This document shows positions 1 through 8,178 of a DNA stretch of 64,000 nt, in pieces. Numbering within the stretch: position 1 is the stretch's first letter; each line of letters starts with the position of its first letter. Below the pieces are notes generated by a model. The model did no database searches. It was not told the origin of the DNA and saw nothing but the letters and a program-made list of their open reading frames with translations. The DNA lies in contig NZ_CP132194.1 of the NCBI RefSeq assembly GCF_030718935.1, positions 2,418,001 through 2,482,000 of the forward strand, read 5' to 3'. The stretch is from Psychrobacter sp. M13 (GTDB lineage Bacteria > Pseudomonadota > Gammaproteobacteria > Pseudomonadales > Moraxellaceae). The position numbers were made by a program, and so were the translations under genes.

Positions 1-1
1 G

Positions 2-1462
2 AAGTTAGTAACGACATCTGATAACAAGCGCTTGCTTGGTGCGGTACTGGTCGGCGATACCGAAGACTACAATAACTTATTACAGCTGTATCTCAATGAT
101 ATTGACTTGCCTGCGCATCCTGAGAGTCTAATCTTACCTAATGTCGAAAAGCCCGTCATGGGCATCGATAATCTACCAGATACCGCCATGATTTGCTCTT
201 GCTATAACGTCACCAAAGGCACTATCTGCGCCGCAGTCGAAAATGGCGCCTACTCTATTGCTGATGTAAAAGCGGTGACAAGCGCAGGTACTGGCTGTGG
301 CGGCTGTGCGCCCATGGTCAAGGACACCTTAAGCTATCAGCTGACTACATTGGGCTTTGAGGTCAATAACAATTTGTGCGAGCATTTTGCCTACTCTCGT
401 CAAGAACTTTATAGCTTGATTCGCGTGCACGGTATCAGAACCTTTGATGCGCTACTCACCGAACATGGTAGTGGTCATGGTTGTGAGATTTGCAAACCGA
501 CCGTCGCCTCTATCCTGTCATCGTGCTGGAATGACTACGTGCTCAAACCTGAGCTGACACCGCTACAAGACAGTAATGATTACTATCTAGGCAATATTCA
601 AAAGGATGGTACTTATTCGGTCGTACCTCGTGTACCGGGTGGCGAGATCACCGCAGACAAGCTCATCGTACTAGGACAAGTCGCTAAAGAATTCAATCTA
701 TACACCAAGATCACTGGCGGTCAACGAGTCGATTTATTTGGGGCGCGTATGGAGCAACTGCCCGATATCTGGACGCAACTGGTAGACGCTGGTTTTGAGA
801 CAGGTCATGCCTACGGCAAGTCGCTGCGTACGGTCAAGTCTTGTGTGGGTAACGACTGGTGTCGATACGGAGTGGATGACAGTATGGGTCTGGCGATTAG
901 ATTAGAGGATCGCTACAAAGGCGTACGCTCACCGCATAAGATCAAGATGGGCGTATCAGGATGCATGCGCGAGTGTGCTGAGGCGCAAAGTAAGGACTTT
1001 GGCATGATCGCAACCGAGAATGGCTGGAACTTATTCGTCGGTGGTAACGGCGGCATTACTCCGCGCCATGGCGAGCTGTTCGCAACCGACCTTGATACTG
1101 AAACGATGGTCAAGTATATCGACCGTATTATTATGTTCTATATCAAAACCGCCGATAAGCTACAGCGTACCTCAAAGTGGCGTGAGAGCTTGGATGGTGG
1201 ACTTGAGTATCTACAAGCGGTCATTATTGACGACACCTTAGGTATCGCAGATGAGCTTGAGGCACAAATGCAGCTGCTGGTCGATAACTATGTCTGTGAG
1301 TGGAAAGCCACTATTACTGATAGCGAAAAGCTTAAACGCTTCCGTCATTTTGTGAACAGTGAGCAAGGCGATGATAACGTCATCTTTGTCAGCGAGCGCA
1401 ATCAGATTCGCCCAGCGACGGACGCTGAAAAAGCCAAAATCCAAGTGACTGAGTTGGCATAA
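2..1462 (+). CDS. nirB: Nitrite reductase (NADH) large subunit NirB, C-terminal part, cut by the window edge
   Basis: The reading frame is open from base 2, so the start lies to the left and about 487 of the usual 840 or so residues are present. The enzyme reduces nitrite to ammonium in the cytoplasm using NADH, FAD, an iron-sulfur cluster and siroheme. The visible part begins in the NADH/FAD region (LLGAVLVGD). Two BFD-like [2Fe-2S] segments follow (CSCYNVTKG then GCGGC; later CEH and CEIC). The nitrite/sulfite reductase half domains come next, and the siroheme/4Fe-4S ligand set CVGNDWC plus CMREC lies around residues 280-325. The order and spacing are normal for NirB. It is followed by nirD after 97 bases that contain a hairpin. 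There is no sign of damage. The only uncertainty is the missing N-terminus. Confidence 0.95.
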   Translation, partial: KLVTTSDNKRLLGAVLVGDTEDYNNLLQLYLNDIDLPAHPESLILPNVEKPVMGIDNLPDTAMICSCYNVTKGTICAAVENGAYSIADVKAVTSAGTGCGGCAPMVKDTLSYQLTTLGFEVNNNLCEHFAYSRQELYSLIRVHGIRTFDALLTEHGSGHGCEICKPTVASILSSCWNDYVLKPELTPLQDSNDYYLGNIQKDGTYSVVPRVPGGEITADKLIVLGQVAKEFNLYTKITGGQRVDLFGARMEQLPDIWTQLVDAGFETGHAYGKSLRTVKSCVGNDWCRYGVDDSMGLAIRLEDRYKGVRSPHKIKMGVSGCMRECAEAQSKDFGMIATENGWNLFVGGNGGITPRHGELFATDLDTETMVKYIDRIIMFYIKTADKLQRTSKWRESLDGGLEYLQAVIIDDTLGIADELEAQMQLLVDNYVCEWKATITDSEKLKRFRHFVNSEQGDDNVIFVSERNQIRPATDAEKAKIQVTELA

Positions 1463-1477
1463 ATACTTTACTGCTTT

Positions 1478-1531
1478 CTTCAAACACAGCGCTAACCCCT
1501 TTTATAGATAGCTGTGTTTGAAGTTTTATTT
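1478..1531 (+). terminator. Hairpin with T-rich tail between nirB and nirD
   Basis: CTTCAAACACAGC (1478-1490) and GCTGTGTTTGAAG (1511-1523) form a perfect 13-bp stem with a 20-base loop, followed by TTTTATTT. It looks like an intrinsic terminator or an RNA-processing hairpin inside the nirBD operon. It could lower nirD expression relative to nirB. Confidence 0.65.
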
Positions 1532-1559
1532 GCTACTCGTTAAATACTAAGGACACCCC

Positions 1560-1916
1560 ATGACTCAGCACACCGTTTGCCAACTGCAAGACATTCTCCA
1601 TGAAACTGGCGTTTGCGCGCTAATAGATGGTAAGCAAATCGCTATTTTTCGCACCAAGCATAATCACCTATTTGCCCTTGATAATTTCGATCCCTTTAGT
1701 CAAGCCAATGTACTCTCTCGCGGTTTGATTGGTGGCACTACTATCGTAGATGATATCGGAGGCACTGAAGAAGTGCTTTATGTCGCCTCGCCCATTTACA
1801 AGCAGCGCTTTAATTTAGTTACTGGGTACTGCTTGGATGATGAGAGTGTCAAACTCAATACATATCAAGTAGCGCTTGAGAACAGCAAGGTGGTGGTTAG
1901 TACTCATCAGGTTTAG
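1560..1916 (+). CDS. nirD: Nitrite reductase (NADH) small subunit NirD
   Basis: This 118-residue protein has the Rieske-like fold of NirD, the small subunit of cytoplasmic NADH-nitrite reductase. It carries no Cys/His cluster ligands where a true Rieske protein has CxH and CxxH, as expected for NirD. The opening VCQLQDILHETGVCALIDGKQIAIFR and the later YQVALENSKVVV match the family. The length is slightly above the usual 105-110 residues. The start is supported by AAGGA about 8 bases upstream of ATG. It follows nirB in the same direction, separated by a strong hairpin. It is probably co-transcribed, at a level set partly by that hairpin. Confidence 0.9.
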   Translation: MTQHTVCQLQDILHETGVCALIDGKQIAIFRTKHNHLFALDNFDPFSQANVLSRGLIGGTTIVDDIGGTEEVLYVASPIYKQRFNLVTGYCLDDESVKLNTYQVALENSKVVVSTHQV

Positions 1917-2095
1917 GTAGACCGTGACGAGGTGACGGCTATCGGAGTTATTGAATAAACTTAACAGCTATACTGAGTCTTAGTAATTTAGCCAAACAGA
2001 AGCTACAAAACCTCTACAAGCCACATTATCGCTTTTCTAAAACCTACATGCTATACGTTTAGTTAATCTCTATGAAATAACAAATCGAATAACAG

Positions 2096-2299
2096 CTACT
2101 GTATTTCTACGGAAATTGATATCTCGTAGTGCGGTGTCTGTAGAACACTTAGTCGTAATCGCCAATTAATCTGACCAGTAGCAATTGGCATACCGCACTT
2201 TTCTACCCCTAAATTTCGCGCTACTGAAGAACGCACTTGTTCATTATTCAATAACTCATCCTCGATCTCGGGTGTTTTGACGATCTCTAAAGTTACCAC
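2096..2299 (-). pseudogene. Remnant of a Fic/DUF4172-family protein
   Basis: The 67-codon frame contains EIVKTPEIEDELLNNEQVRSS followed by VARNLGVE. This closely resembles the linker and Fic N-terminal segment of DUF4172-Fic proteins (usual pattern EVVKTSEIEGE-LN-EQVRSSVARRLG). Nothing of the downstream Fic core HxFxDGNGR is present, and the frame begins right at the edge of the IS630 element. It is read as a leftover of a Fic AMP-transferase gene that lost its 5' part and catalytic part. The identification rests on this one motif and is moderately sure. The fragment is very unlikely to be a working gene. Confidence 0.55.
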
Positions 2300-2302
2300 G
2301 TA

Positions 2303-2330
2303 TATAGTTAAGTCTTTATAAAATCGATAC
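2303..2330. repeat. Left terminal inverted repeat of the IS630 element
   Basis: TATAGTTAAG followed by TCTTTATAAAATCGATAC matches the inverted right end with a few changes in the middle. The last codons and the stop of the transposase frame (TTA at 2308-2310, read on the minus strand) lie inside it. Confidence 0.8.
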
Positions 2331-3151
2331 AGCCCATATTATGAAGTAGTTTAGGTAGATTATTCTCTATCCAGCCTTGACGCAGAAATTTTGCCTGTGC
2401 CCACTTTTTCTCGATAGGGTTTAAATCAGGACTGTAGGGTGGCAGCCATATAATGCGATAACCCTATCTATTGAGTAACTTTTGAATGCGTTTATTTTTA
2501 TGGAACCTAGCGTTATCCATGACAATCACGCACTTGCTCTTAAGACTTGGAATAAGCGTGAACTTGCACCAGTTGTAAAATATATTCCCATTGATATTCT
2601 GCTCAAAGTAATCAAGCGCAAACAGCATCTTTTCATACAGAGCACCAATGACATTCGTACGCTTTTTTGCTTGCCAGTTGTAGCGATCAATGCAAGGTTT
2701 ACCTATCGGTGCATAGCCGCAAGGTCTGATGGTTTCAGCCTCAAAGCCGCTTTCATCCATATAAATAATGGGATAGCCTTGCTGCTTAAAGCTATCAAGC
2801 CTACTGTGATACTCAGCTCTTTTTATTGGACAAGATTTCGGGTGGTCTAGTGTCTTTTTTTTGACTGATGCTAAGGCGTTTTAATGCGGCTTCTATACCT
2901 GACTTGCTACAACCTAAACGCTGTGCTCGCTCGTACATATAATCGTCTGGATGCTGCTCAACATCTTTCAATAAGGCTTCATTTGATATTTTAGTCGGTG
3001 CTTTATTTCTGGCTGTTTTAGGAGTTAAGCTCTGCTGCCAGCTGTGAATAGAGCTTGTACTAAGCTGATAAAAGTTAGCGGCTTCTCGAATCGTCATCCC
3101 GTCTTTAATGCTTCGTAACACTTGTTTGCGAAAGTCGATTGAATAGGTCAT
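2308..3151 (-). pseudogene. IS630 family transposase, broken by frameshift and stop
   Basis: The N-terminal 112 codons (from 3151) hold the helix-turn-helix DNA-binding part (MTYSIDFRKQVLRSIKDG, then REAANFYQLSTSSIHSWQQ). That frame ends at TGA just after an AAAAAG run near 2820. The next part lies in the +1 frame and holds MDESGF and VIVMDNARFH, the two catalytic aspartates. It then stops at an in-frame TAG after LLNR. Beyond the TAG the same frame continues with GYRIIWLPPYSPDLNPIEKK, the third catalytic residue, and ends inside the left repeat. Programmed frameshifting could bridge the first break, since IS630 members use it, but not the TAG. The element is therefore not expected to move on its own. 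Confidence 0.85.
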
Positions 3152-3186
3152 CGTTTATTTCATTAAATGTGGTTGTTAATAGGATT

Positions 3187-3214
3187 GTATCGATTTTATA
3201 TAAGATTAACTATA
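3187..3214. repeat. Right terminal inverted repeat of the IS630 element
   Basis: GTATCGATTTTATATAAGAT followed by TAACTATA is the inverted counterpart of the left end. The outermost TA on each side is the expected target duplication. Confidence 0.8.
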
Positions 3215-3270
3215 GTAAGCCTTTAATCTAAACAACAATTACACAGAATCTGGAACAATCCCTCCAAGTT

Positions 3271-3302
3271 AAAAAAGCCATAAAAGTCATGACTTTTATG
3301 GC
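3271..3302 (-). terminator. Intrinsic terminator of the phosphonate operon
   Basis: GCCATAAAAGTCA/TGACTTTTATGGC (3277-3302) is a perfect 13-bp palindrome, followed on the minus strand by six T. It lies 45 bases after the stop of the phosphonatase-like gene. Confidence 0.85.
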
Positions 3303-3347
3303 TCTACCATCCTGTTTTGTATATTGAAGCTTAGATCTAGCTTTGAG

Positions 3348-4121
3348 TTAAATAAGCGCCTTTAAATCAGTCAGCTTATCTAAAATCGCATCAGGTGAAT
3401 ATTTCACTAGCTGCTGCTCGTTTTGTGCACCAGATAGCACACCTAAAACCAGCCCACATCCTGCATTCTTACCTTCCTCAATATCGATACCACTATCTCC
3501 CGCTTTTAACACCTGCTGTGCGTTATCAACATTGAACTGTTTCATCGCAAGAGTAATCATATCAGGAGCTGGGCGCCCATTGTTTACATCATCTGCTGTT
3601 ATTAGGGCATCTACTTGATCCCCCACAGACCACCCTAAGATAGTCAAAATTTTATTAGCAGTCTTAGCATCATATCCTGTATTTAATACTACATTACGAC
3701 CGCTCGCCTTTAACTGCTCGAACAACGCTGACATGCCTTCAAACTCAGATAAGGTCTCCTTGCTATAAGCAGTTGCAAGATTGACTTTAAAGGCTGCAAA
3801 TGCCGTATCCGTTAACGATTCAATATCAGCATCAGATAAATCTAGCATGTCCAAAATATCACGGATGGCGTTGCGTTTTTCTTTCCCTGCACCATATTCC
3901 AAACACAACTCAAGACTCACTTGCTTATCTGACTTGCCAGCGCGCATCAGTGCTTCATTGATAGCATTACATACGGTCTTATAGACCAAGTTACCTTCAT
4001 CTACTGTTGTGCCAGCCATATCAAACACACAGAGCCTAATATCAAAAAATTTATTTTCAATACTATTTAAACTATCACTATGTGAGCTGCTGCTTGTTAC
4101 ATTATTCTTTACTGTATTCAT
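3348..4121 (-). CDS. Phosphonatase-like HAD hydrolase (PhnX-related)
   Basis: This 257-residue HAD-superfamily protein is close to phosphonoacetaldehyde hydrolase, which splits the C-P bond of phosphonoacetaldehyde into acetaldehyde and phosphate. The nucleophile motif is FDMAGTTV (Asp34). YGAGKEKRNAI places Lys80 where PhnX has its Schiff-base lysine, and GDSGID with GKNAGC gives the late acidic motif. It fits the PhnX-like family that is found together with the FAD oxidoreductase upstream (TIGR03351 with TIGR03364). The first 20 residues are Ser/Asn-rich and extra. Its ATG overlaps the TAA of the upstream gene as TAATG, so translation is probably coupled. It is the last gene of the operon, closed by a strong terminator. 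The exact substrate is inferred from family and context. Confidence 0.8.
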   Translation of the reverse strand: MNTVKNNVTSSSSHSDSLNSIENKFFDIRLCVFDMAGTTVDEGNLVYKTVCNAINEALMRAGKSDKQVSLELCLEYGAGKEKRNAIRDILDMLDLSDADIESLTDTAFAAFKVNLATAYSKETLSEFEGMSALFEQLKASGRNVVLNTGYDAKTANKILTILGWSVGDQVDALITADDVNNGRPAPDMITLAMKQFNVDNAQQVLKAGDSGIDIEEGKNAGCGLVLGVLSGAQNEQQLVKYSPDAILDKLTDLKALI

Positions 4122-5263
4122 TACTTTGATTCCAATACCAATTCAATTAACTCTTCGCCAAATGCGAAACCTGTTGATGCCCCTGTACCACTGGTGACTG
4201 CACCGACCACCACACCTTTTTCAGGTGATGTCTTAAATACCACGTCATCTGCACTTGGATATACACCCAACCAGTGCTGAGTAATATCTATCTCACCAAT
4301 ATCCATAACCTGCTTAAACTCATTAATGATTAACTCATCAATTCGAGTGTCTCTAAACGGCAGCTCTCTATCACTATAATCATGACTATCGCCAAGGATT
4401 AGTGAACCATCTTCAGACTGAACCACAATTAGGTGAACGCCTGCTTGACGCTCTACACTTTGAATATCGTCAAGTAAGCTCTTTAGTACCTTAGCTTCAG
4501 GTAACTGAGCAAATCCATCGTAACGGGCAAAGCTCAAATCTGACATGACAGCAGCATTTAATTTAAATGCTTTTTTGGGCATGACTCGCATCATATTTAG
4601 CGTGCATATTTTAGCTTTGGTCTTAGCGAGCGCTTCTGGATATAAGCCAGTAAAATCAGCTCCTGGGCAGACCACACAGTGCTCAGCGTTAAGCACACCA
4701 CGGCTGGTATGCACTTTCGGTAATTCCACCGAAGTCACCGTAGTATGGTTGTAAAAATCCACACTCTGCGCCTCTTGTAGCCAGTGAGCCAGCTTAGCGA
4801 TTGCAGTATTAGATTCTACTCTGAGCTCATGTGGACTATATAAGACTCCTTCCCCCTTGTTTAGATAAGGCGCGGATTTATCAATTTCAGACTGTGTCAG
4901 TAGTCGGCACTTCTCACCCATTTCCGTCTTTAAAAAAGCTTGTGCAACATCTACCGCTTCAGGTCGCTGCATTAACATATGCAGACCGGTATGCTCTACC
5001 TGAATACCTGCTTTTGGCGCAATTTCGGCCCAAATATTACGCGAGTGCATGGCGCGTTGCCAATGCTCACCTCGACGCTGACCACTAACGGTCACAAATC
5101 CAAAATTACGCACAGAAGCATCTTTGTTCTGAGACTGGCGTTCTACAACTGCAACACTCAGCCCCTTTTTAACGGCGGCGTAGGCGCTTGCCAGCCCAAC
5201 GATGCCCCCACCTACGACGACGACATCGTATTTTTTATCAGAAAGTATTTTGCTCATTGTCAT
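4121..5263 (-). CDS. FAD-dependent amine oxidoreductase of the phosphonate cluster (TIGR03364 type)
   Basis: This is a D-amino-acid-oxidase-like flavoprotein of about 380 residues. The FAD-binding VVVVGGGIVGLASAY is at the N-terminus and the C-terminal GVVVGAVTSGTGASTGFAFG contacts the cofactor. The start ATGACAATG at 5263 is chosen because GGGAAG lies 7 bases upstream. An ATG 15 bases earlier lacks this. The family is regularly found beside PhnX-like hydrolases and aminoethylphosphonate transporters. It is thought to oxidise aminoethylphosphonate or its N-methyl derivative to phosphonoacetaldehyde, which would feed the hydrolase encoded just downstream. No PhnW transaminase is seen here, so this enzyme would be the entry step. 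The family assignment is firm and the substrate is inferred. Confidence 0.8.
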   Translation of the reverse strand: MTMSKILSDKKYDVVVVGGGIVGLASAYAAVKKGLSVAVVERQSQNKDASVRNFGFVTVSGQRRGEHWQRAMHSRNIWAEIAPKAGIQVEHTGLHMLMQRPEAVDVAQAFLKTEMGEKCRLLTQSEIDKSAPYLNKGEGVLYSPHELRVESNTAIAKLAHWLQEAQSVDFYNHTTVTSVELPKVHTSRGVLNAEHCVVCPGADFTGLYPEALAKTKAKICTLNMMRVMPKKAFKLNAAVMSDLSFARYDGFAQLPEAKVLKSLLDDIQSVERQAGVHLIVVQSEDGSLILGDSHDYSDRELPFRDTRIDELIINEFKQVMDIGEIDITQHWLGVYPSADDVVFKTSPEKGVVVGAVTSGTGASTGFAFGEELIELVLESK

Positions 5264-5365
5264 ATCTGCTCTTCCCATACATTTTTATTAATTAGCCCTC
5301 TACTTGCTTAACCTATGAACTAATATAGCTAAGCATGAATGAGCATTATTTTGATTGAACTAAAA

Positions 5366-6352
5366 TTACTCACCATGGAAAAAAGCACGGTGCTTATCTA
5401 ACAGCTCAGCAGTTAATGGCTCTGGATAGGTCTTAGAATTATCAATCTGATTCTCAGCAGCTACTGTCTCACCGTCATACACAATATTTGGATAAACCTC
5501 TAATAAACCTGGGCGAGCTTTAGTGACAATTAATTCAGCCATTTTCATTGCTTTAGGGTTGGTTTTCTCTCCTTTATCAATAACAGCAACCGATTCAGTC
5601 AATGTGTAATTACCTTCACTGGGATCCACAAAATCAATTGGTAAACCTTTTGCTTTATTAGCGACTGCCTGATGACGTAGTCCGAAACCGATAGGCACCT
5701 CACCTGCCATTACCTTTTTAAGAGGACCAGAGCCAGATAGCTCTAAATTAGGTCCTGCATTTTCACGAATAGCAGTCATGATTTGTTGACCTTCAGCATC
5801 GGTGCCATATTCAGCAGCAATATCCTGTACAAACAACCAACCGGTTGATGAGCCATTGGGATCAACCATAGAAATTTGATTTTTATAAATAGGATTTGCT
5901 AAGTCTTTGGCACTGGTAGGTATGGGGAGATTATTGGCTGCCATCTCTTTGGTATTGAGTAAGAGGGCACCCGTAAAGCTGAGGATCGGTGCATAGTAAT
6001 TAGGCGTCGCAATCTGCGGGTTTGCCGTAAATGCTAACGCTTTAAACATTGGGTTCTTTGCTTGAGCACTTTCGATATAAAACGAGCTCATTGTCACCAT
6101 ATCAGCTTCAATATTTTTTCCTTCTGCTAATAGTCGTCCACCCAGCTCACCTGTTCCGAATGATTGAAATATGTATTGACCTTCAAAGCCTGCCTCATCA
6201 AGCACCTCTTGAATAACCTCGACTGCCTCTTCATCAGCATTACTATAAATAATCACCTCCTCGCCAGCCGTATCTCCCGAGCTTGACGACCCACAACCTG
6301 CTACTAAAACTCCACAAGTTAATCCCGTTATTATCGTTTTAAATAAATTCAT
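5366..6352 (-). CDS. phnS: 2-Aminoethylphosphonate-type ABC transporter, substrate-binding lipoprotein
   Basis: The 328-residue binding protein carries a lipoprotein signal ending in LVAGC (Cys20) and a Ser/Gly linker, and should sit on the periplasmic face of a membrane. The body is a type-2 periplasmic binding fold of the iron(III)/phosphonate family, with VIIYSNADEEAVE at the start, SFGTGELGGRLLAE, and GFGLRHQAVANKAKGLPIDF late in the chain. The GLRHQA segment and the pairing with a 560-residue double permease match the PhnS2 group. It lies third in the operon, 77 bases after the permease. A related alternative is an iron-binding protein, but the neighbours favour phosphonate. Confidence 0.8.
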   Translation of the reverse strand: MNLFKTIITGLTCGVLVAGCGSSSSGDTAGEEVIIYSNADEEAVEVIQEVLDEAGFEGQYIFQSFGTGELGGRLLAEGKNIEADMVTMSSFYIESAQAKNPMFKALAFTANPQIATPNYYAPILSFTGALLLNTKEMAANNLPIPTSAKDLANPIYKNQISMVDPNGSSTGWLFVQDIAAEYGTDAEGQQIMTAIRENAGPNLELSGSGPLKKVMAGEVPIGFGLRHQAVANKAKGLPIDFVDPSEGNYTLTESVAVIDKGEKTNPKAMKMAELIVTKARPGLLEVYPNIVYDGETVAAENQIDNSKTYPEPLTAELLDKHRAFFHGE

Positions 6353-6429
6353 TGTTTTCCCTGATTATTTGAGTGATTAAAGGTTAAATTAGTTCTCGTA
6401 ACATCAACGCCTAAACTGTGTTGAAATAT

Positions 6430-8112
6430 CTAAGCGACCGTCGTCACTGTGGTTTTTTTCACTTTTATTTTTGTTGTGCCGTTGATGCTTCTGGTATAAA
6501 GGTATCGCGCCACTGCGAAGAACATTAATGCCGTGATATTTGTGAGTAGCACCATCAGCGACAAGATAAAGATCTCATCAAAGCGGGCGAAGTGCTGTAA
6601 TTCAACAATTTTTGTAGTCAGCACCATCGTCTTTGCACCTGAAATAAATATCACTGCACTGATGCTGACCATCGCACTGATAAAGAAGTACGAGGCCACT
6701 TCGATAAGTGTAAATATTGAGTTGGGTACAACAATTCGGCGTAAAGACTGTAGCCATGAGTCTCCAAGTAAAGAGGCAGTAGTCTCCCAGCCTAAGTTCA
6801 TTTTTGATAGTGCATTTTTGCTCATGAGATAAGGTGTTGAGAAGTAATGAATGATATTACTAATCACAATAATAAAGATGGTGTTAGATATAGATGAGCC
6901 TGAGAAAACCATTAGATAAGCAATACCAATAACCATACCTGGCACTGTGTTGGTCACTAAGGCTGAGCTTTCGATCGTCAGCTTTCCTATCTTGAATAAT
7001 CCTGAGCGCTCGTATATCAACGCGGCAACATAGGTAATAATGGTGCCAAAAATAGCTGTTAGTGTCGCGACAATAAGTGAGTTTTTATACACTCGCATTA
7101 GGTTCGAGGACTCAATCACCTTAGTGAAGGTGTCTGTACTAAACGCCATCTCGTAAGGCCATGTCTTAATCCATGGAATGATGAAGATCACAGCAAATAC
7201 GAACAACAGTGAAATCAAAATGCCACTGGACAACACACCCAGAATCCTGTCTTTGACTTTAGAGGTGGGCAAGTCAAAATGCTCTACTGAGTCATACCTG
7301 ACATTAAATCGAGCCACATACCAAAGCAGTAGAATGCTCAAGACAGAGGGGATTAGCATAAATAAGGCAACCACAGAGCCCTTCTCAAACGATGGAGATG
7401 CACCCAGTATTTGGGTATAAAGCTCAGTGGCGATAACCTTGTACTGACCACCAATAGAGGCTGGAATACCAAAATCAGTAAAGGCTAAAAAGAAACATTG
7501 AATAATAGCAGCTGCAAACGTACCAATTAAGGGGCGAATGACCGTCATATCTATCTGGCGTAAGCGTGAATCGCCCATCAATTCTGATACGATTACGAAC
7601 TTCTTATCCAAATATTGGAAGGTATTGTTAAGCAGTAAAAAGGCTATTGGCAAGGTATAAATAGTATAGCCAAGCCACATGCCATAGAAACCATATATGT
7701 CTTCAAACAACTGAAAGCCAATCAGCTTAGTGAGTAGACCTTGCTTACCAAAGGTGTAAATAATGGCAAATCCATAAGTCACTGTTGGCAATAGCATAGG
7801 GAACAGTGATGCAAGCTTAATGGTTTGTTTAAAACCCTTTGGCAAGTTAGTCCAGTGCACCGTATAGGCAAGGATAAATGCCAAAAAGGTGGCACTCATC
7901 GCACTAACAATGGCGACAAAAAAACTATTTAGCATCACTTGTCTAAAGTCATTACTGCTGAGGATATCGACATAATGGCTTAGACCTAACCCATCAGCCA
8001 CATCAAATGACAGCATCAACATTTTGCCCAAAGGCACAAACATAAAGACGAGAAATAGCGCACCAATGAAAAGCCACGAAGCTTTCATTAGCGGTGAGTT
8101 ATTAAGTTTCAT
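6430..8112 (-). CDS. phnU: 2-Aminoethylphosphonate-type ABC transporter, fused permease
   Basis: The 560-residue inner-membrane protein has two binding-protein-dependent permease domains in one chain, with about six helices each. A cytoplasmic coupling loop of the EAA type is visible in each half (ELMGDSRLRQIDMTVIRPLI and TTASLLGDSWLQSLRRIVVP). This layout matches the PhnU2 group (and the iron permeases of the FbpB type) rather than split phosphonate permeases. It lies between the ATPase gene and the binding-protein gene, all on the minus strand with short gaps, so it completes the importer. Confidence 0.85.
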   Translation of the reverse strand: MKLNNSPLMKASWLFIGALFLVFMFVPLGKMLMLSFDVADGLGLSHYVDILSSNDFRQVMLNSFFVAIVSAMSATFLAFILAYTVHWTNLPKGFKQTIKLASLFPMLLPTVTYGFAIIYTFGKQGLLTKLIGFQLFEDIYGFYGMWLGYTIYTLPIAFLLLNNTFQYLDKKFVIVSELMGDSRLRQIDMTVIRPLIGTFAAAIIQCFFLAFTDFGIPASIGGQYKVIATELYTQILGASPSFEKGSVVALFMLIPSVLSILLLWYVARFNVRYDSVEHFDLPTSKVKDRILGVLSSGILISLLFVFAVIFIIPWIKTWPYEMAFSTDTFTKVIESSNLMRVYKNSLIVATLTAIFGTIITYVAALIYERSGLFKIGKLTIESSALVTNTVPGMVIGIAYLMVFSGSSISNTIFIIVISNIIHYFSTPYLMSKNALSKMNLGWETTASLLGDSWLQSLRRIVVPNSIFTLIEVASYFFISAMVSISAVIFISGAKTMVLTTKIVELQHFARFDEIFILSLMVLLTNITALMFFAVARYLYTRSINGTTKIKVKKTTVTTVA

Positions 8113-8178
8113 AATGACCTACGCGCGAAATAAGTAAGTTTTGAGAGACCAGCGTTGGCCTAGTGCGATTAACCTTTG

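Larger units (their letters stand above)
2303..3214. mobile_element. IS630-type insertion sequence, about 910 bp, inactivated
   Basis: The element is bounded by near-identical terminal inverted repeats and flanked by TA, the target dinucleotide typical of IS630/Tc1-mariner elements. The left end TATAGTTAAGTCTTTATAAA with ATCGATACAG corresponds to the reverse complement of the right end TATAGTTAATCTTATATAAA with ATCGATACAA. Inside is one IS630-type transposase on the minus strand, broken by a frameshift and an in-frame TAG. The element abuts the Fic-like remnant and may have disrupted that gene. Confidence 0.85.

Noticed and set aside
1917..2095. Possible small gene or terminator behind nirD
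   Set aside because: No frame longer than about 25 codons with a start and no hairpin with a T-run was found.
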